This document shows, piece by piece, positions 4,820 through 7,345 of a stretch of DNA of 7,345 nucleotides. The stretch's first letter is position 1, and every line of letters begins with the position of its first letter. The stretch covers positions 941,080 to 948,424 of the forward strand of contig CP070793.1 in NCBI GenBank assembly GCA_020346965.1. The letters run 5' to 3'. The translations under genes and the position numbers were made by a program. The stretch is from Chloroflexota bacterium. Its GTDB lineage: Bacteria; Chloroflexota; Dehalococcoidia; GIF9; AB-539-J10. The notes beneath the pieces are model-generated. The model had not been told where the DNA came from. It searched no databases and worked only from the letters and a program-made list of their open reading frames with translations.

Positions 4820-5401
4820 ATGGCAATCAATGTTGAACAGGAAAATACAGTCCTGAAATTGTGGTATCTGTTGAGCCGAGTTGGCGATACGCTTATGCGT
4901 TGCCAGGATTCGGTATATAGTAAATACGGGCTTACTACGGAGCAGTTCGGAGTGCTTGCGTCTATTAAAGCCAGAGGACCTCAGAAACCTAGTGAACTCT
5001 CCGTGATTCTAGAACGTTCACCAAACAGCGTGAGTATGCTGATCGACCGTATGGTCAAAGCTGGCCTGGTCAGAAGGAAAAGGGACAGGAAGGACCGCCG
5101 AGTAGTGACTGTGTCTATGACCGAAAAGGGAAGTACAGCCGTTGAATCGGCATTCCCGGCGGGCTGGGAGTTTATACATGAGGTCCTGTCACCGCTATCT
5201 GACGATGAGCAGCGTGATTTGGCGGGTGCACTTGAGAAAGTCAAAGGCGAGTTACTTGCCTACCTAGCACCCGAATTGGATAAGGAGGCAATTGCTAAAG
5301 ACAGCCGTACAAATGACCCTGATTTATACAAACGGATGGTGAAGAACATTCTTCCGCCTGGATACGAAGCGAAACGTACGGCGGGAAAGAGAACTGGGTA
5401 A
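4820..5401 (+). CDS. MarR family transcriptional regulator
   Basis: A 193-residue protein at ATG 4820 with AGGAGG at 4807-4812. Residues 35-104 form the MarR winged helix-turn-helix: YGLTTEQFGVLASI, the PSELSVILERSPNSVSMLIDRMVKAGLV helices (57-84; recognition helix near 68-82) and the wing with DRKDRRVVTVSMTEKG (89-104), which has the D-x-x-D-R-R signature of the family. Helices before and after supply the dimer interface. MarR proteins bind inverted-repeat operators as dimers and usually release DNA on binding small phenolic or oxidising ligands; the ligand cannot be predicted. The usual length is about 140-160, and this one has an extra basic tail (150-193, ending KRTAGKRTG). No adjacent efflux or enzyme gene is present as an obvious target. 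The leader contains repeat R5. Confidence 0.92.
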   Translation: MAINVEQENTVLKLWYLLSRVGDTLMRCQDSVYSKYGLTTEQFGVLASIKARGPQKPSELSVILERSPNSVSMLIDRMVKAGLVRRKRDRKDRRVVTVSMTEKGSTAVESAFPAGWEFIHEVLSPLSDDEQRDLAGALEKVKGELLAYLAPELDKEAIAKDSRTNDPDLYKRMVKNILPPGYEAKRTAGKRTG

Positions 5402-5733
5402 GCGTTGTAGGTAGACTCTAAGGTCGTCAACGAAACCTCACTTCAAGTGGCTCTAGGACTGCCTCTTGTCAGTGGCTTGGTCTCTCCCCCAAGAGCCAAA
5501 CTGCACCGAGACAGCTATCTAAATATCAGCAAAGGGGTATGCCCTCTGGGTTGGGTTATGGCACTCATTTCCATTGGCATGGTTGCAATAAACGGGCATA
5601 TTTTAGCTTTGTTTCACGGCAAAATTAGGTAAACACGCTCAAAATCCTGTTTTATTAGTAGAATGCTAACTGGATCATGGTATCGCAATAGCGCAGAACT
5701 GTTGCCGTTCAGGCTACGTGCTTAATGTGCCCC
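5402..5733. other. Intergenic stretch without a convincing gene
   Basis: Between marR and the terminator of the next gene I see no protein with a ribosome site. A 61-codon open frame at 5447-5632 has none and overlaps repeat copy B. A hairpin at 5473-5498 (TGGCT-TGG with CCA-AG-AGCCA) lies 72 bases after the marR stop but lacks a T-run. The other recognisable content is the second-family repeat at 5508-5563. Confidence 0.6.
5508..5563 (+). repeat. Second repeat family, copy B
   Basis: The ungapped partner of 3122-3177 (42 of 56 identical, mostly transitions). The palindromic core is here GGGTATGCCC (5535-5544), with one symmetric position changed. It is in the same orientation as copy A but lies after, not before, a + strand gene. 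Confidence 0.6.
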
Positions 5734-5765
5734 GGAAAAGGGAGGCCGGCCAGCCTCCCCTTTCC
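5734..5765 (-). terminator. Terminator of the secreted-protein gene
   Basis: GGAAAAGGGAGGC (5734-5746) and GCCTCCCCTTTCC (5753-5765) pair over 13 positions with one mismatch around a 6-base loop. It lies 20 bases beyond the stop of the minus-strand gene. On that strand the 3' arm ends CCCTTTTCC, a short T-run. The stem is symmetrical enough to act on + strand transcripts as well. Confidence 0.75.
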
Positions 5766-5785
5766 TTTGGTCGCTTCAATTGAAG

Positions 5786-6751
5786 CTAATGTTTGATCAA
5801 GATGATATCTGCCTCTGTTACTATTACGACTCCGTTTGCCAGAGTGATCGTAAGAGAGGCGGCTACTGTATCACCCCTTTCAGCGGCCAGATAAGCCGCG
5901 TCAGTTAGGTCATCCTCGTTGAAGTGGATAACCAGATCTGGAATAGTGTCAGCGTTAGCGGTGACAAAATAACCGGGATTACCAATCGGATCTGGCTCAT
6001 ATGGTAGGACGATATGACCCGTAAATGTATCATGACCACCTAGATCATGTGCTGTCACATTGGCACCAAGGAACTCAAGGGAAGCACCCTCAAGTATGGT
6101 CACGTCGAGCAAGCTGGACCCTAGAATTCCGACAGGTATCACGCCGTGCTGCTTGCGGTTGACTGAGTTGGGATCGCTCCAGGGCTTGATGTCTATTTCG
6201 ACTTGCAGTTCTGTGTAGACCATGTTGTCTAGTGTGTACCTTTCGGTCCATCCCTCGTCGTTGGAGGCCTGAAGGCGGACCCCGTTAAATGGTGTATTCC
6301 AAACGAAGCCCCAGAATACGCCTATGAGGCTATTATCAATTTCCCCGATATCCTGCCACGTTCCATCCATCCCGCGGACCCAGATATTCGAACCGGGGCC
6401 ACCTACGTTTGGATCGCCACCCTCGCTACCTAGATCCCAAGTTCCACCAAAAGCGATAATAGGATTGTCAAATGTCCAGGTAGTCCAGGCAGTCGGTCCT
6501 TCATCGTATGTAAGCGAGTCATACCAGAGTTTATTTCCTGAACTCTGTGTATAAACATAGCCATTTGTCGAAACAACGCCGATCCCGGGACCAACAATTC
6601 CATCCTCAAAATCTTCCGTCGCCCACGAGCCAACTGCAGCTTGCCAAGCAGCCTGATCATTAACATAGATTGTTGGTGTAGCCGCCGTTACCAGAGTAGG
6701 CACAGCAGCCGTCAGGACCAATACAAGTCCTATTACAAGTAATTTCTTCAT
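5786..6751 (-). CDS. Secreted two-domain protein with IDIKP C-terminal domain
   Basis: A 321-residue protein starting at ATG 6751; AAAGGAGAG lies about 10 bases upstream. Residues 1-23 are a classic signal peptide (MKKLLVIGLVLVLTAAVPTLVTA) cut before TPTIY. Residues 25-180 look like a beta-sandwich domain of the kind found in exported PEP-CTERM-like proteins: TEDFEDG (45-51), IIAFGGTWDL (98-107), GVFWGFVWNTPFNGVRL (144-160), YTLDNMVY (172-179). Residues 183-318 are a second recognisable domain: VEIDIKPWSDPNSVN, then HGVIPVGILGSS, AHDLGGHD and DTIPDLVIHF. In related proteins as I recall them the segment before PDLV reads DVNGDG, a calcium-type loop; here it is TANADT, so metal binding there may be lost. 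There is no C-terminal anchor, so it is probably released or loosely bound outside the cell. Function is unknown. It is a single-gene unit with its own terminator. Confidence 0.85.
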   Translation of the reverse strand: MKKLLVIGLVLVLTAAVPTLVTAATPTIYVNDQAAWQAAVGSWATEDFEDGIVGPGIGVVSTNGYVYTQSSGNKLWYDSLTYDEGPTAWTTWTFDNPIIAFGGTWDLGSEGGDPNVGGPGSNIWVRGMDGTWQDIGEIDNSLIGVFWGFVWNTPFNGVRLQASNDEGWTERYTLDNMVYTELQVEIDIKPWSDPNSVNRKQHGVIPVGILGSSLLDVTILEGASLEFLGANVTAHDLGGHDTFTGHIVLPYEPDPIGNPGYFVTANADTIPDLVIHFNEDDLTDAAYLAAERGDTVAASLTITLANGVVIVTEADIILIKH

Positions 6752-6883
6752 GCTATTTCACTCTCCTTTGCTTCTTCTATTTTTTGAGTTTCTGAAAGTT
6801 CCTTTTGCACTCTCTACTTACCGTTGCCAGATAATTCGGTAAAGATTACACCCGTCGACCTCGGGTTCAGACTAAAGACAGTC

Positions 6884-7189
6884 TTAGACACGAGCGCTGA
6901 TACTCTGCAAAGTTTCCTTCTGCTGTTGAAGTGAAACCACTAGATCGACAAGAGGATAGACTTCCATCTCCGAGAATTGACATAGGGGAAACTCACCTAC
7001 GATAGTGTTCAGCTCTTCTAGAGACTCTACATCAGCAATCCCCCCACCAGCTTGCTGCCCGGCGAATGACCAGAGCTGCTCAATTTGCCCTTCGTACTTG
7101 CGTGCCCATGCTAAAGTGGCATCAATCAAGCCCGGCGTGACCTCTGGTGGAGTCATGTATTTGCTTTTGGATATGATGAGAAACTTCAT
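6884..7189 (-). CDS. Muconolactone delta-isomerase-like small protein
   Basis: A 101-residue protein at ATG 7189 with AGGAGG at 7199-7204 (9-base spacing). It begins MKFLIISKSKYMTPPE, continues with an amphipathic helix (DATLAWARKYEGQIEQLWSFAG), GGGIADVESLEELNTIV, FPLCQFSEMEVYPLVDL and a Gln-rich last helix. This order fits the small ferredoxin-like fold of the muconolactone isomerase / dimeric alpha-beta barrel group, whose members begin MKFLV and carry a conserved P-L/F-P-F-x-D-V-E-x-x-P-L segment. Such proteins dimerise or form higher oligomers. No aromatic-degradation genes are nearby, so muconolactone itself is an unlikely substrate and no specific reaction should be assigned. It faces the same way as the secreted-protein gene, 132 bases upstream of it, with no clear promoter between. 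Confidence 0.7.
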   Translation of the reverse strand: MKFLIISKSKYMTPPEVTPGLIDATLAWARKYEGQIEQLWSFAGQQAGGGIADVESLEELNTIVGEFPLCQFSEMEVYPLVDLVVSLQQQKETLQSISARV

Positions 7190-7254
7190 TTGCTATCGCC
7201 TCCTTTCTTTTGGGATTAATGTCAGTGTCCCTCGACCTGGGATATGTCGTTTTA

Positions 7255-7345
7255 TCAGCATCGCGATTTTCGCCACGGGCGCCTTAACACGGCCGTCACG
7301 TCGTCAAATTCGGTTGATGTATTAACAAGGAAATCGGCTCCACTG
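7255..7345 (-). CDS. Possible C-terminal end of a gene cut by the window edge
   Basis: On the minus strand one frame is open from the window edge to TGA at 7255-7257, giving about 29 residues (SGADFLVNTSTEFDDVTAVL and then RRPWRKSRC). The composition is protein-like but the piece is too short to assign to a family. It would end 50 bases before the isomerase-like gene's ribosome site. It could equally be chance. Confidence 0.25.
   Translation of the reverse strand, partial: SGADFLVNTSTEFDDVTAVLRRPWRKSRC

Noticed and set aside
5447..5632. 61-codon + strand open frame after marR
   Set aside because: There is no ribosome binding site, and it is made in part of repeat copy B. The hydrophobic stretch is not enough to call a gene.

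Overview
The window looks bacterial. Every convincing gene has a strong AGGAGG-type ribosome binding site, and sigma70-like boxes (TTGACA/TTGACC with TAnnnT) recur. The gene mix is a DUF1059 protein, a secreted protein with an IDIKP...HGVIPVGILGS C-terminal domain, a two-unit repeat lipoprotein, a muconolactone-isomerase-like protein and a MarR regulator. From memory this resembles genomes of uncultured Chloroflexota (Dehalococcoidia-like), but I hold the taxonomy only loosely. No ribosomal or universally conserved gene is present, so this is an accessory region.

The left two thirds (1-4820) is organised by a dispersed repeat with five copies, R1 to R5, all on the + strand. The hairpin starts lie near 44, 1948, 2931, 4099 and 4728. 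A full copy has four parts in fixed order: a TTGACM-N17/18-TAnnnT promoter-like element; exactly 7 or 8 nt later a hairpin (AGAAAGGAGGCAA / TTGCCGCCTTTTCT) that also contains a Shine-Dalgarno-like AAAGGAGG; a short linker; and a tRNA-derived minihelix made only of an acceptor stem and a T arm. R1, R3 and R4 are nearly identical from the hairpin to the end, R2 is diverged at the 3' end, and R5 has lost the T arm. The repeats separate mostly single, apparently unrelated genes: a fragment resembling a Rep protein C-terminus (238-504) plus an opposite-strand nucleotide cyclase homologue (619-1698), a probable lipoprotein with a duplicated domain (2156-2845), a very charged coiled-coil protein (3303-4037), a DUF1059 protein (4328-4513) and a MarR regulator (4820-5401). 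R5 lies directly in front of marR and is the best candidate for a repeat serving as a gene's promoter and leader.

The right third (5402-7345) has no copy of this repeat. It contains a 384-base gap holding one copy of a second, 56-nt repeat whose partner is at 3122-3177. It then has a minus-strand secreted protein (5786-6751) with a clear terminator, a minus-strand small isomerase-like protein (6884-7189), and possibly the end of another minus-strand gene at the window edge.

No pathway links the genes. The strongest candidate for something undescribed is the promoter-hairpin-tRNA-minihelix repeat. It could be a mobile tRNA-derived element, a recombination site defining single-gene cassettes, or a small-RNA or attenuator unit placed in front of genes. 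The sequence shows the structure clearly but does not decide between these.
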